A DNA stretch of 55,087 nucleotides from an uncultured Eggerthellaceae bacterium (GCA_910589125.1 CAJURX010000015.1:1-55087); one strand, 5' to 3'; counted from the stretch's first letter, positions 40,751-48,852 are shown. Notes: a model not told the origin generated them from the sequence alone. Numbers and translations: made by a program.

Positions 40751-41647
40751 CTACAGGGCACCCACCTGCCTCATCGTCTCTTCAAGGCGCTTCGTCTGCG
40801 TGTGCGTGGCTTCCACCAAAGGCAGCCTGACGCCGCCGACAGGGAAGCCCACGAGCTCGAGCGCCTTCTTCACCAATATGGGGTTGGATGTCTCGAAGAG
40901 CCCTTCCATCAGCGGGAGCAAGCGCTCGTTGCATGCGGCAGCTCTCTCCCACTCCCCCTTCGCGCAGGCATCCGTGATCTCCCTCATGCGGGCGGGCAGC
41001 ACGTTCCCGATGGTGGATATGACGCCTGCTGCGCCCATGCGCATCATGTCATAGGTCGCGGAGTCATCCCCTGAGTACACGACGAAGTCATCCGGTGCCT
41101 CTGAGAGGATGCGCTCCACCTGCTCCATGTCCCCTGACGCCTCCTTCACGGCAACGACGTTCGCGCAGTCATAGGCGAGGCGCAGCGTCGTGTCAGCGCT
41201 CATGTTGATCGAGCAGCGACCGGGGATGTTGTACAGGATGATGGGCAGCTCCGTGGAGTCTGCGATGGTCTTGAAGTGCAGGTAGAGCCCTTCTTGCGGA
41301 GGCTTGTTGTAGTACGGCACGACGCACATGAACGCATCCACGCCGAGCTTGCTGGCATCTGATGCGAAGCTGACGGTGTCGGCCGTGCAGTTGTCCCCCA
41401 CGTTCGCGATGACGGGCACGCGACCTGCCACGGCCTTGACGACGCACTCGAACAGCTGCAGCTTCTGGGAGTAGAACACCGTCGGGGATTCTCCCGTGGT
41501 CCCGTTCACGACCAGCGCATCCGCGCCACCTTCCACCAGACGGCATGCCAGCTGCTCCGCGCGCGGCAGGTCGAGCTCCAGGTCAGGGGTGAAGGGGGTG
41601 ACCATGGCAGGTATCATGCGGCCGAATCTCGGACGGGAGGATTCCAT
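40751..41647 (-). CDS. dapA: 4-hydroxy-tetrahydrodipicolinate synthase
   Basis: A 298-residue aldolase-type enzyme that condenses pyruvate with aspartate semialdehyde, the first step of the lysine/DAP branch. NGTTGESPT is near residue 45, the active-site Tyr is in VPYYNKPP near 110, and the Schiff-base Lys is in AVKEASGD near 165. ATG 41647 has AGGAG at good spacing; the frame upstream crosses a promoter-like segment and is rejected. dapB is just upstream (65 bases), so both enzymes act in sequence. Confidence 0.95.
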   Translation of the reverse strand: MESSRPRFGRMIPAMVTPFTPDLELDLPRAEQLACRLVEGGADALVVNGTTGESPTVFYSQKLQLFECVVKAVAGRVPVIANVGDNCTADTVSFASDASKLGVDAFMCVVPYYNKPPQEGLYLHFKTIADSTELPIILYNIPGRCSINMSADTTLRLAYDCANVVAVKEASGDMEQVERILSEAPDDFVVYSGDDSATYDMMRMGAAGVISTIGNVLPARMREITDACAKGEWERAAACNERLLPLMEGLFETSNPILVKKALELVGFPVGGVRLPLVEATHTQTKRLEETMRQVGAL

Positions 41648-41676
41648 CTCTTCTCCTAGCGGTATCGAACGAACAT

Positions 41677-41690
41677 CGAACATGCGTTTC
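41677..41690. promoter_or_regulatory. SOS-box-like sequence before dapA
   Basis: CGAACATGCGTTTC matches the Bacillus SOS consensus CGAACRNRYGTTYC at every position. It lies 30 bases before the dapA ATG, just downstream of a TAGAAT -10-like hexamer. It differs from the recA box by the first base and the spacer. It may be a real LexA operator or a coincidence. Confidence 0.5.
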
Positions 41691-41703
41691 GTCTCAAGGT
41701 GGG

Positions 41704-41709
41704 ATTCTA
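41704..41709 (-). promoter_or_regulatory. Possible -10 element of dapA
   Basis: TAGAAT on the minus strand, 57 bases before the dapA ATG and just after the dapB stop. The -35 position is not convincing. Confidence 0.35.
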
Positions 41710-41712
41710 GCA

Positions 41713-42486
41713 TCAAAGGTCCATGATGCTCTCAAGGCCCACGATCAATCCAGAGAGCGCGCCTGCCTCCCGGATCCCCAGGAGCACGCCTGGCATGTAG
41801 GACTGCGTATCCCATGAGACGTGATGGATGGAGAGCGTTTGGCCCAAGCTGCCGAAGATGACCTCTTGGTCAGCGACGAAGCCGTTGGACCTCACGGCAT
41901 GGACCGGCACGCCCTCGATGAGCGCGCCGCGAGCGCCCTCAGCGCCGGGAATCTCCGTCTCCTTGCCGGGAGATGAGCTCACCCGTCCCTGCCGGCCCTC
42001 TGCTATCAGCTGAGCGGTCCGGACGGCTGTGCCCGAGGGAGCGTCCTTCTTCCGGCAGTGATGGTATTCGATGACCTCCGCTTCCGGGAAGAAGGGGGCA
42101 GCAGCCTTCGCGAACTGCATCATGAGCACCGCACCCGTGGTGAAGTTGGGCGCGAAGAACAGGCATGCGCCATCTGCGGAACCCTGCGCGAGCGCCTCGA
42201 GCGCATCAGTGGCGAGCCCTGTGGTGCCGACCACGCAATCAACGCCGCGCGCGAGCGCCTCTGAGATGTTGCCAGCAGCGACATCGGGACGCGTGAAATC
42301 CACCATCACGTCCACTTCGTGCGCATCGAGCGCATCCTCCACGCTCTCATGGACGACGAAGGGCTCATCCCCTCGGGGCGTCGGGTCGATGCCGCAGGCG
42401 ATGACCATGTCATCCGCAGCATCGACGGCGCCTATCACAGCCTGGCCCATCCTCCCGGATGAGCCAGCGACAGCTACCTTGATCAT
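41713..42486 (-). CDS. dapB: 4-hydroxy-tetrahydrodipicolinate reductase
   Basis: A 257-residue NAD(P)H-dependent reductase that acts on the DapA product. The nucleotide-binding loop VAGSSGRMGQ is near residue 6, and the catalytic EYHHCRKKDAPSGTA lies near 150. It overlaps the pnp stop by four bases. The following dapA and the distant dapF provide the other visible steps of DAP synthesis. Confidence 0.95.
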   Translation of the reverse strand: MIKVAVAGSSGRMGQAVIGAVDAADDMVIACGIDPTPRGDEPFVVHESVEDALDAHEVDVMVDFTRPDVAAGNISEALARGVDCVVGTTGLATDALEALAQGSADGACLFFAPNFTTGAVLMMQFAKAAAPFFPEAEVIEYHHCRKKDAPSGTAVRTAQLIAEGRQGRVSSSPGKETEIPGAEGARGALIEGVPVHAVRSNGFVADQEVIFGSLGQTLSIHHVSWDTQSYMPGVLLGIREAGALSGLIVGLESIMDL

Positions 42487-44675
42487 GAGCGGTGCGAGCG
42501 GCGGGGCTTGCGATTGCCCTGTCCCGGATGGGGGCGATCCCCATCAGCGCGCGGCTCTCGGCGAGGTGCCGGTGCGCTTCCCTCAGGAGCCTCGGGCTTA
42601 TCGAGGCGATCGAGGGATATCTTGCCTGTCTTGGGATCGGCCTCGGTGATCTCCACCTTCACGATGTCGCCCAGGTCGAGCACGTCCTCCACCTTGCCAA
42701 CGCGACCCTTCGCCACCTTGGAGATGTGCAGCAGGCCGTCCTTGCTGGGGGTGAGGCGCACGAACGCGCCGAAGTCCTTGATGCCGACGACCTCTCCGTC
42801 ATAGACCTCACCGACCTCAGGCTCCTTCACGATCCCTAAGATCATGTCCTTCGCAGCCTTGCCCGCAGATCCCTCGACGGCAGCGATGTGGATCGTGCCA
42901 TCCTCCTGGATGTCGATGCTGGCGCCGGTCTCCTCCTGGATGCCGCGCACCACCTTGCCGCCCGATCCGATGACCTCGCGAATCTTGTCCTGCGGGATGT
43001 GGATGGTCTCGATGCGAGGAGCGGTGTCCTTGAGCTCTTCGCGCGGTGCGTCGATGGTCTGGAGCATGGCATCCAGGATGAAGGCGCGCGCCTCCTTCGC
43101 CTGTGAGAGCGCGCGAGCCAGGATGTCCACTGAGAGCCCTCGTGCCTTGTTGTCCATCTGCAGGGAGGTGATGCCCGCCTCGGTGCCGCAGACCTTGAAG
43201 TCCATGTCGCCCAGGAAGTCCTCGATGCCTTGGATGTCCGTCAGGATGACGACATCGTCGCCCTCCTTGATCAGCCCCATGGCAACGCCGGAGACGGGAG
43301 CCTTGATGGGAACGCCCGCATCCATGAGCGCGAGCGTGGAGCCGCAGGTGGATGCCATGGAGGACGACCCGTTCGACTCCAGGATCTCGGATACGACGCG
43401 GATGGCGTAGGGGAACTCGTCCTCAGAGGGGAGCACGGGCAAGAGCGCGCGCTCGGCGAGCGCTCCGTGGCCGATCTCGCGGCGCTTGGGTGCGCCCATC
43501 CGCCCCGTCTCGCCGGTGGAATACGGCGGGAAGTTGTACTGGTGCATGTAGCGCTTGCCCTCAGCCGGATCGATGGTGTCCAGGCGCTGCCACTCGTTCA
43601 GCATGCCGAGGGTGCAGACGGAGAGCGCTTGGGTCTGGCCGCGCTGGAAGAGGCCCGACCCGTGCACGCGCGGAAGGTAGCCCGGCACGATGTGCAGCGG
43701 ACGGATCTCCTCAGGGGTGCGCCCATCGACGCGCTCACCCTTCTGGATGATCATCTTGCGCATGGCAGCCTTCTCCAGCTTCTTGCATGCTGCCGCGATG
43801 TCGGAGCCCCATGCTGCCTGCTCCTCTTGCGTGAACTCATCGGCGGTGATGCGCGCCTTCAGCTCCTCCACGCGCGCGAGCCTCTCGGCCTTCTCGGGGC
43901 ATGCGAGCGCAGCTTCCATCTCATCGGAGAAGCGCCCGATGCGCTCGGCGATGACCGGGTCAGCCTCGCGGATGGAGTACTCGAGCGGCGTGGGGTTCGC
44001 CCGTGCGATGAACTCCTCCTGCTTCTCGCAGAATGCTGCGATGGCCTCCTGGGCGAACGTCATGGCTGCCAGCATGTCCTCCTCGGAGATCTGGTCAGCG
44101 CCTGCCTCGACCATGGAGATGTAGTCGCGGGTGCCTGCGATGGTGAGCTCCAGGTCAGAGGCTTCCTGCTCCTCATAGGTGGGGTTCACGATGAATTCGC
44201 CGGTCTCCACGTTGCGTCCGATGCGCACGCAGGCAGCCGGCCCGTCGAAGGGAGCGCCGCCTACGAGCAGTGCCGCCGAGGCACCGCCCACGCAGATGGT
44301 GTCAGGCGGGTTCTGCCCATCCACCACGAAGGTGGTGGCGACGACGTGGACCTCGTTCTTGAAGCCGTCCGGGAAACCCGGGCGGATGGGGCGGTCGATC
44401 ATGCGCGCGGTCAGTGTGCCCTTGTCCGACGGCTTGGCCTCTCGCTTGAGATATCCTCCCGGGATGCGGCCGACCGCATACATCTTCTCCATGAAATCCA
44501 CGGTCAGCGGGAAGAAGTCGTAATCGCGCTGCTGCTTGGATACCACTGCGGTGACCAGCACGCTGGTCTCGCCACAGGTGACGAGCACCGCTCCTGTGGC
44601 CTGCTTGGCGAGTTCCCCGGTCTCGAACCGGTAGCTCTTGCCATACAGTTCGAATTCGGAAACGATCTTTGCCAT
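42483..44675 (-). CDS. pnp: Polyribonucleotide nucleotidyltransferase (PNPase)
   Basis: A 730-residue phosphorolytic 3'-5' exoribonuclease. It has two RNase PH domains (about 1-215 and 320-540), an all-helical insert between them, a KH domain (about 560-615, with IREVIGSGGKVVRGI) and an S1 domain (about 625-690, with GEVYDGEVVGIKDFGAFV). The tail is basic and Pro/Arg-rich. GAGGAC precedes ATG 44675. rpsO lies upstream, and three hairpins fill the gap, as expected for RNase III/PNPase-type control. Confidence 0.96.
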   Translation of the reverse strand: MAKIVSEFELYGKSYRFETGELAKQATGAVLVTCGETSVLVTAVVSKQQRDYDFFPLTVDFMEKMYAVGRIPGGYLKREAKPSDKGTLTARMIDRPIRPGFPDGFKNEVHVVATTFVVDGQNPPDTICVGGASAALLVGGAPFDGPAACVRIGRNVETGEFIVNPTYEEQEASDLELTIAGTRDYISMVEAGADQISEEDMLAAMTFAQEAIAAFCEKQEEFIARANPTPLEYSIREADPVIAERIGRFSDEMEAALACPEKAERLARVEELKARITADEFTQEEQAAWGSDIAAACKKLEKAAMRKMIIQKGERVDGRTPEEIRPLHIVPGYLPRVHGSGLFQRGQTQALSVCTLGMLNEWQRLDTIDPAEGKRYMHQYNFPPYSTGETGRMGAPKRREIGHGALAERALLPVLPSEDEFPYAIRVVSEILESNGSSSMASTCGSTLALMDAGVPIKAPVSGVAMGLIKEGDDVVILTDIQGIEDFLGDMDFKVCGTEAGITSLQMDNKARGLSVDILARALSQAKEARAFILDAMLQTIDAPREELKDTAPRIETIHIPQDKIREVIGSGGKVVRGIQEETGASIDIQEDGTIHIAAVEGSAGKAAKDMILGIVKEPEVGEVYDGEVVGIKDFGAFVRLTPSKDGLLHISKVAKGRVGKVEDVLDLGDIVKVEITEADPKTGKISLDRLDKPEAPEGSAPAPRREPRADGDRPHPGQGNRKPRRSHRS

Positions 44676-44734
44676 GTCCTCTTCTCTTTTCTCCTCTTGC
44701 GGATGTGCGCCCCCATGGCGCCATCCCCTCTTCT

Positions 44735-44768
44735 GGGAGCCCCATCACCTCAGGTGGTGCTGGCTCCC
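44735..44768 (-). ncRNA. Hairpin in the pnp leader
   Basis: GGGAGCC (44735-44741) pairs with GGCTCCC (44762-44768), and an inner CACC/GGTG pair closes around TGA. It lies 60 bases before the pnp ATG. PNPase genes are often autoregulated through a cleaved leader hairpin, and this is a candidate. Confidence 0.55.
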
Positions 44769-44778
44769 TGCTCTGCGA

Positions 44779-44794
44779 GGCGCTCATCAGCGCC
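44779..44794 (-). ncRNA. Second hairpin in the rpsO-pnp gap
   Basis: GGCGCT (44779-44784) and AGCGCC (44789-44794) form a 6-bp stem with a four-base loop, between the other two hairpins of the gap. Confidence 0.5.
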
Positions 44795-44801
44795 CCATAT
44801 T

Positions 44802-44832
44802 CGACAAGGCCCGCTTCTCGCGGGCCTTGTCG
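44802..44832 (-). terminator. Strong GC-rich hairpin after rpsO
   Basis: CGACAAGGCCCGC (44802-44814) pairs perfectly with GCGGGCCTTGTCG (44820-44832) around a five-base loop, seven bases past the rpsO stop. No T run follows, so it may act as a partial terminator, a 3'-end stabiliser or a processing site rather than a complete terminator. Confidence 0.7.
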
Positions 44833-44839
44833 TTGAAGC

Positions 44840-45127
44840 TTAGATGTTGTCGCGGATCCCGAGCCTCTTGATCAGATCGCGGTACTCATCGATGTTGCCG
44901 TTCTTGATGTACTTCAGAAGGCCACGCCTCTTGCCGATGAGCTTCATGAGGCCACGGCGCGTGTGGTTGTCCTTTTTGTGCGTCTTGAGGTGCTCGGTCA
45001 GGTTGCGGATGCGCTCTGACAGGATGGCCACCTGGACCTCTGCGCTGCCGGAATCCTGATCGCTCTTGCCGTACTCCTTGATGAGCTTGGCGGTCTCTTC
45101 CTTGGTGATGCTGTACTTGTTAGCCAT
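44840..45127 (-). CDS. rpsO: Ribosomal protein S15
   Basis: A 95-residue small-subunit protein, slightly longer than the usual 89. It has the usual pattern: GSAEVQVAILSERIRNLTEHL, then KDNHTRRGLMKLIGKRRGLLKY near the middle and a C-terminal RDLIKRLGIRDNI. It binds 16S rRNA and often its own mRNA. ATG 45127 has GGAAGGAAAGGG upstream. The longer open frame upstream is only its leader. Confidence 0.96.
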   Translation of the reverse strand: MANKYSITKEETAKLIKEYGKSDQDSGSAEVQVAILSERIRNLTEHLKTHKKDNHTRRGLMKLIGKRRGLLKYIKNGNIDEYRDLIKRLGIRDNI

Positions 45128-45254
45128 GTCCCTTTCCTTCCACCGTGTTCGCTTGGGACCCATCGGGTCCGTATCGTGACGTCCGGTCTGGGCAGGCAAG
45201 CCGGTGGAGCATGCGGGCCAAGAAGGGACGCGCTGTGATGAACACAGCCGCACG
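45128..45254 (-). promoter_or_regulatory. rpsO 5' leader, candidate S15-binding RNA
   Basis: About 125 transcribed bases between the promoter and the rpsO ATG. They contain a perfect GGACCC-GAT-GGGTCC hairpin (45156-45170) and a CCGG-flanked segment near 45180-45202. S15 mRNAs in several phyla carry leader structures bound by S15; this one is long enough, but the binding structure is inferred. Confidence 0.4.
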
Positions 45255-45283
45255 ATTATATGACAGATGCTCCTTCCATACAA
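45255..45283 (-). promoter_or_regulatory. rpsO promoter overlapping the recO stop codon
   Basis: On the minus strand TTGTAT (45283-45278), a 17-base spacer and TATAAT (45260-45255). The -10 covers the recO TAA, so the promoter sits inside the end of recO. Confidence 0.7.
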
Positions 45284-46038
45284 CCGCAGATGGACTTGAA
45301 TGCGGAGAACGACCGCACGCGCGAGCCGGTCTGCCGCGCGAGCCATATCTTCGAGAGCGACGCGACCTCCCAGGCGAGCCCCACCTCTCCCATGCGCGCG
45401 ATCTCAGCGAATGTGGAGCGGAAGAGGACGTGGCAGAGGGCGAGCACATCAGAGGTCACCCCAACGGTGTCGGTGGAGGATGCGCACGCAAGGCAGACCG
45501 CTCCCCCATCCGCATAGGAGAAGCGGCTGCATGTGCCCTGCTCGAGCAAAGGCGCGCTGCAGCATGCGCAGAAGGCGAAGGAGGGTCGCATGCCCATGAG
45601 GGCAGTGAGCTTGAATGCGAATCCTGCCATCATGAGCGGGAGCGTCGGCTCAGGCGCTTCTGCGATGGCAGCGAGCGCGGTGCGCGTCATGTCGAAGAGC
45701 TTGGGTGCGGGAAGGTCCCTCTGGATGGTGGCCTCCGCCACCTCCGCTATGACGCTCGCGCATGCGAAGCGAGCAGGGTCTGAGAGCAGGGTCCCATGAT
45801 GCTCGATGAGGCGCGAGCCCTTCGCGATGTCGAGGCTCTTGCCGGAAACGATGGTGACCTCAACGGTGTTGAGCACATCGAGCGTGGCGGAGCTCGCGTT
45901 CTTCGGCTTGCGCGCTCCCTTCGCCACCGCATGGACGGCAGCTCCATCCTGCGCCATCAGATGCAGGATCAGGTCAGCCTCCCCCAGCTTGGCCTTCTTC
46001 AGGACCAGGGCCTGGATGCGCGCCTCGGGAGATGCCAC
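45256..46038 (-). CDS. recO: DNA repair protein RecO
   Basis: A 260-residue RecF-pathway mediator. It has an N-terminal OB fold (ALVLKKAKLGEADLILHLM and AVAKGARKPKN are typical) and a helical C-terminal domain with a zinc-site cysteine set: CACC near residue 157 and CLAC near 183. It loads RecA on SSB-coated gaps. The start appears to be GTG 46038 with a weak ribosome site, three bases past the PASTA gene stop. It follows era by one gene, as often seen. Confidence 0.9.
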   Translation of the reverse strand: MASPEARIQALVLKKAKLGEADLILHLMAQDGAAVHAVAKGARKPKNASSATLDVLNTVEVTIVSGKSLDIAKGSRLIEHHGTLLSDPARFACASVIAEVAEATIQRDLPAPKLFDMTRTALAAIAEAPEPTLPLMMAGFAFKLTALMGMRPSFAFCACCSAPLLEQGTCSRFSYADGGAVCLACASSTDTVGVTSDVLALCHVLFRSTFAEIARMGEVGLAWEVASLSKIWLARQTGSRVRSFSAFKSICGCMEGASVI

Positions 46039-46041
46039 CGA

Positions 46042-47460
46042 TCACGCTCGCTCGAGGACGGGGTCCATGGATTCCAGCTGCCCTGATGAGGAGAAGCGCA
46101 TGGTGCCCGTGACCTTCTGGGCGTTCCCGTAGCGCGTCTCGGGCTGCGATCCGAACCAGGAGTGCGTCTCATACGGTCTCATGGTGAGGGTGAAGGCGCA
46201 GGTGTCATCTCCCTCATAGCGAAGCTCGTCCACGCTCTGGAGCTCGTAGGATATCTTGCCCATGCGATAGTTCGCGCTGCCCTCGAACCATGCGCGCGCA
46301 AGGCCCACGACCTCGTTGGCACGGCTCTTCGCCACGTTGATGCAGACCTCCGATCCGCTCGCGAGCTCCGTGCCCTCGGGAGGATCCGTTCCGAGCACCG
46401 ACCCTTCGGGCACCTCCTCGGAATATGCGTAGGCGCTCGTGACCACGTACCCTTCGGCCTCAAGAGCTGCCTTGGCCTCATCGAAGGTGAGGCCCGATGT
46501 CGCAGGGACGACGTAGGGTATGGCAACGGTGAGCGCGATCTTCGACTGCGCCTTCGAGCGCACGCCCACCTCCGGGCTGACAGCGATGATGGTGCCTGGC
46601 GCCTCATTCGACTTCTGCTCCGCGACCTCGACGTTCTCGAAGCCCTCCTCAGCAAGGAGCGCGAGCGCCTCATCCTGGGACTTGCCGATGACGTCGGGCA
46701 CCGTGCGCGCACAGGAGACGTCGATGATGACCTCCGTGCCCGCCTCAGCGCGTCGATCCGGCTCAGGTGAGGTCTTGAGGACGATGCCCTCGACATCATC
46801 TGACTTGACGAGCACCTGCGAGACGGTGAAGCCTGCTGCCTCCAGCTTGTCGGTGGCATCCTCTGCCTTGAGGCCGATCACGTTCGGGACCTGCTTGCCG
46901 CCCCAGAGCTGGAGCGCATAGGTGCCGAATGCGACGCCCGCGCCGATGAGCGCTACCGCGACCACGATGATGAGCGCGAGGACGCCCTTGTTCGCCACGC
47001 GGCCCTTCCGCGGCATCTTCGGAGCCTTCTTCGCGTCTGATGCCTTGTATGCCTTGCTCTGGGTATCCGCGACGCCGCCGACCTGGGGCAGCTCTTGCGT
47101 ATGAGCCGCCGACTGCAAGGGAGCGGTGGGAAGGGAGCTCTCAGGTGCCGATCCCCTATCCGCAAGGACGGGATCGATCGCACCGATGTAGAACGTGTCC
47201 TCGATGGCCTCATGCAGACCCGCAGGCGATGCGGGGGCGCCTGGGACCCCAGGCGCGTCAAGGGACGTGACGCTGGGAAGGGTGGTCTGCGCATCAGGGA
47301 GGTCGGCTGTCGTCGCATCCAAGGGAGCCGCGCCATCCTGCCAGGCGAAGGCACCCGTGAGGGCTGCTCCCCCCTCGCGGGCGAAGGGCATCCCGCACTC
47401 ATTGCAGAAGCGCGCGCCCGACCTGTTGTCCATTCCGCATCTGGGGCAGATCATGTCCAT
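46042..47460 (-). CDS. Zinc-ribbon membrane protein with three PASTA repeats
   Basis: About 472 residues. It starts with a double-CxxC zinc ribbon (CPRCGMDNRSGARFCNECG, residues 5-23), followed by a disordered Ala/Pro/Asp linker to about 145. A TM helix lies at about 160-182 (VLALIIVVAVALIGAGVAF). Three PASTA domains follow (VPNVIGLKAEDA, VPDVIGKSQDEA, and VPATSGLTFDEA as starts), and then a roughly 75-residue unknown domain. PASTA domains bind peptidoglycan or muropeptides and are usually attached to Ser/Thr kinases or PBPs; neither is present here. ATG 47460 is used; ATG 47454 is possible. It sits between era and recO. Confidence 0.83.
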   Translation of the reverse strand: MDMICPRCGMDNRSGARFCNECGMPFAREGGAALTGAFAWQDGAAPLDATTADLPDAQTTLPSVTSLDAPGVPGAPASPAGLHEAIEDTFYIGAIDPVLADRGSAPESSLPTAPLQSAAHTQELPQVGGVADTQSKAYKASDAKKAPKMPRKGRVANKGVLALIIVVAVALIGAGVAFGTYALQLWGGKQVPNVIGLKAEDATDKLEAAGFTVSQVLVKSDDVEGIVLKTSPEPDRRAEAGTEVIIDVSCARTVPDVIGKSQDEALALLAEEGFENVEVAEQKSNEAPGTIIAVSPEVGVRSKAQSKIALTVAIPYVVPATSGLTFDEAKAALEAEGYVVTSAYAYSEEVPEGSVLGTDPPEGTELASGSEVCINVAKSRANEVVGLARAWFEGSANYRMGKISYELQSVDELRYEGDDTCAFTLTMRPYETHSWFGSQPETRYGNAQKVTGTMRFSSSGQLESMDPVLERA

Positions 47461-47464
47461 CCGC

Positions 47465-48412
47465 TCATTCCGTGTATCCAAGGCGCTGGATCTCGGTCTC
47501 ATCCTTGCGCCAGTTCTTCTTCACCTTCACATGCAGCCCGAGGTGCCAACGCGCCTTGAGCATGTCCTCGAGGTCAGCGCGCGCCTCCATGCCGATGCGC
47601 TTCACGCTGGCGCCCTTGGCGCCGATCAGCATGGCCTTCTGGCTTGCGCGCTCCACGTAGATGGATGCCTCTGCGACGAAGAGGCCTGCGCGCTCCTCCA
47701 GGGAATCCACCTTCACTCCCACCGAATGCGGGACCTCTTCCCGGAAGCTCCGAAGGACCTTCTTGCGCACGATCTCCGAGATCATGGTCTCCAAGCCGAC
47801 GTTGGAGGTCGCGTCCCGCGGGTACCAGAGGGGCCCTTCGGGCAGGAAGCCCATGACCTCCTCTATGAATGCCTTGGCATTGTATCCCGTCTTGGCTGAG
47901 AGCGACACCACCGCATCCCATTCGACCAGGTTGCGGGCCGCCTCGAATTGCGATGCGGTCTGCGCATCCGTTGCGATGTCGCGCTTGGAGAGGACGAGCA
48001 CGCGCGCGGCATCGCTCTTCGCCACCTGGGCCGCCACCCATTCATCACCGCTTCCGACGGGCTTGGTCGAATCGATGAGCATGGCCACCACGTCGACATC
48101 GTGCAGAGCAGAGGAGGCAGACGCATTCAGATGCTCTCCCAGCAGGTCATGCGGCTTGTGCAGCCCCGGCGTGTCGACGAACACCATCTGGCAGGTGGGG
48201 AGCGTGAGCACGCCTTGCACGTTCCTGCGCGTGGTCTGCGGCGTGGCGGATGTGATGGCCACCTTCTGGCCCACCAGCGCATTCATGAGCGTGGACTTCC
48301 CCGCATTGGGGCGCCCTACGAGCGCGACGAAGCCCGAGCGGAAGCCCTCGGGCGCATCCATGGCATCATCGGCCATGTCGGGATGCTCTGAGAAATATGC
48401 GTCGAGGTCCAT
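47465..48412 (-). CDS. era: GTPase Era
   Basis: A 315-residue ribosome-assembly GTPase with a C-terminal KH domain. G1 is GRPNAGKST near residue 34, G3 is DTPGLHKP near 80, and the KH region ends in AKGASVKRIGMEARADLEDML near 265. The G4 motif reads SKRD instead of the usual NKxD (near 145), an odd change at the guanine-specificity Asn. GGGAGG precedes ATG 48412; the upstream reading frame overlaps dgkA and is rejected. YbeY, PhoH and DgkA neighbours are typical. Confidence 0.93.
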   Translation of the reverse strand: MDLDAYFSEHPDMADDAMDAPEGFRSGFVALVGRPNAGKSTLMNALVGQKVAITSATPQTTRRNVQGVLTLPTCQMVFVDTPGLHKPHDLLGEHLNASASSALHDVDVVAMLIDSTKPVGSGDEWVAAQVAKSDAARVLVLSKRDIATDAQTASQFEAARNLVEWDAVVSLSAKTGYNAKAFIEEVMGFLPEGPLWYPRDATSNVGLETMISEIVRKKVLRSFREEVPHSVGVKVDSLEERAGLFVAEASIYVERASQKAMLIGAKGASVKRIGMEARADLEDMLKARWHLGLHVKVKKNWRKDETEIQRLGYTE

Positions 48413-48426
48413 AGGCGTCCTCCCTC

Positions 48427-48852
48427 TCAGAGGATGTTCGCGCACGCGAGCACGCGGGGGATGAAGATGATGGCTGCGACCGCGATCGATGCGAGCGCGG
48501 CGACATAGACCGATGCTGCTGCGCAGTCCTTCGCGCGCTTGGCGAGGAGCTCCCATTCGGGTGAGAGCAGGTCGATCGCCGATTCGACGGCGGTGTTGAT
48601 GAGCTCGAAGGAGAGCACGGCCATGATGCAGATCACGATGGCGAGCCATTCGGGGATGCTGATCTGGAAGGCGAAGCCGAAGATGATGGCGAGGGCGGCG
48701 AATACGGCATGCACCTTGAAGTTGCGCTGAGAGGCCATGGCGTATGCGAGGCCATCCTGCGCGCAGGCGAAGGCATGCAGCATGGAGAAGCGGCTCGCAT
48801 CCCCCGCATGCCTGACGTAGTGCTCCTCGCGACCGCTGCCGTCATCCATCAT
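48427..48852 (-). CDS. dgkA: Diacylglycerol kinase / undecaprenol kinase (DgkA family)
   Basis: A 141-residue small membrane kinase. The family core FELINTAVESAIDLL near residue 82 and RAKDCAAASV near 108 are present, and there are three hydrophobic helices. In Gram-positives this family phosphorylates undecaprenol for cell-wall lipid recycling. It overlaps the ybeY stop by four bases. A 30-residue N-terminal cytoplasmic part contains a His-rich patch. Confidence 0.92.
   Translation of the reverse strand: MMDDGSGREEHYVRHAGDASRFSMLHAFACAQDGLAYAMASQRNFKVHAVFAALAIIFGFAFQISIPEWLAIVICIMAVLSFELINTAVESAIDLLSPEWELLAKRAKDCAAASVYVAALASIAVAAIIFIPRVLACANIL

Noticed and set aside
41648..41712. Lysine riboswitch before dapA
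   Set aside because: The gap to dapB is only 65 bases, too short for a lysine riboswitch of about 170 bases, and it lacks the conserved core.
41648..41716. N-terminal extension of DapA to 41716
   Set aside because: It would read through a TAGAAT and an SOS-like box. ATG 41647 has AGGAG and matches the usual DapA start.
48413..48649. N-terminal extension of Era to 48649
   Set aside because: It lies within dgkA on the same strand in another frame and is Arg/His-rich without motif; ATG 48412 has a strong ribosome site.
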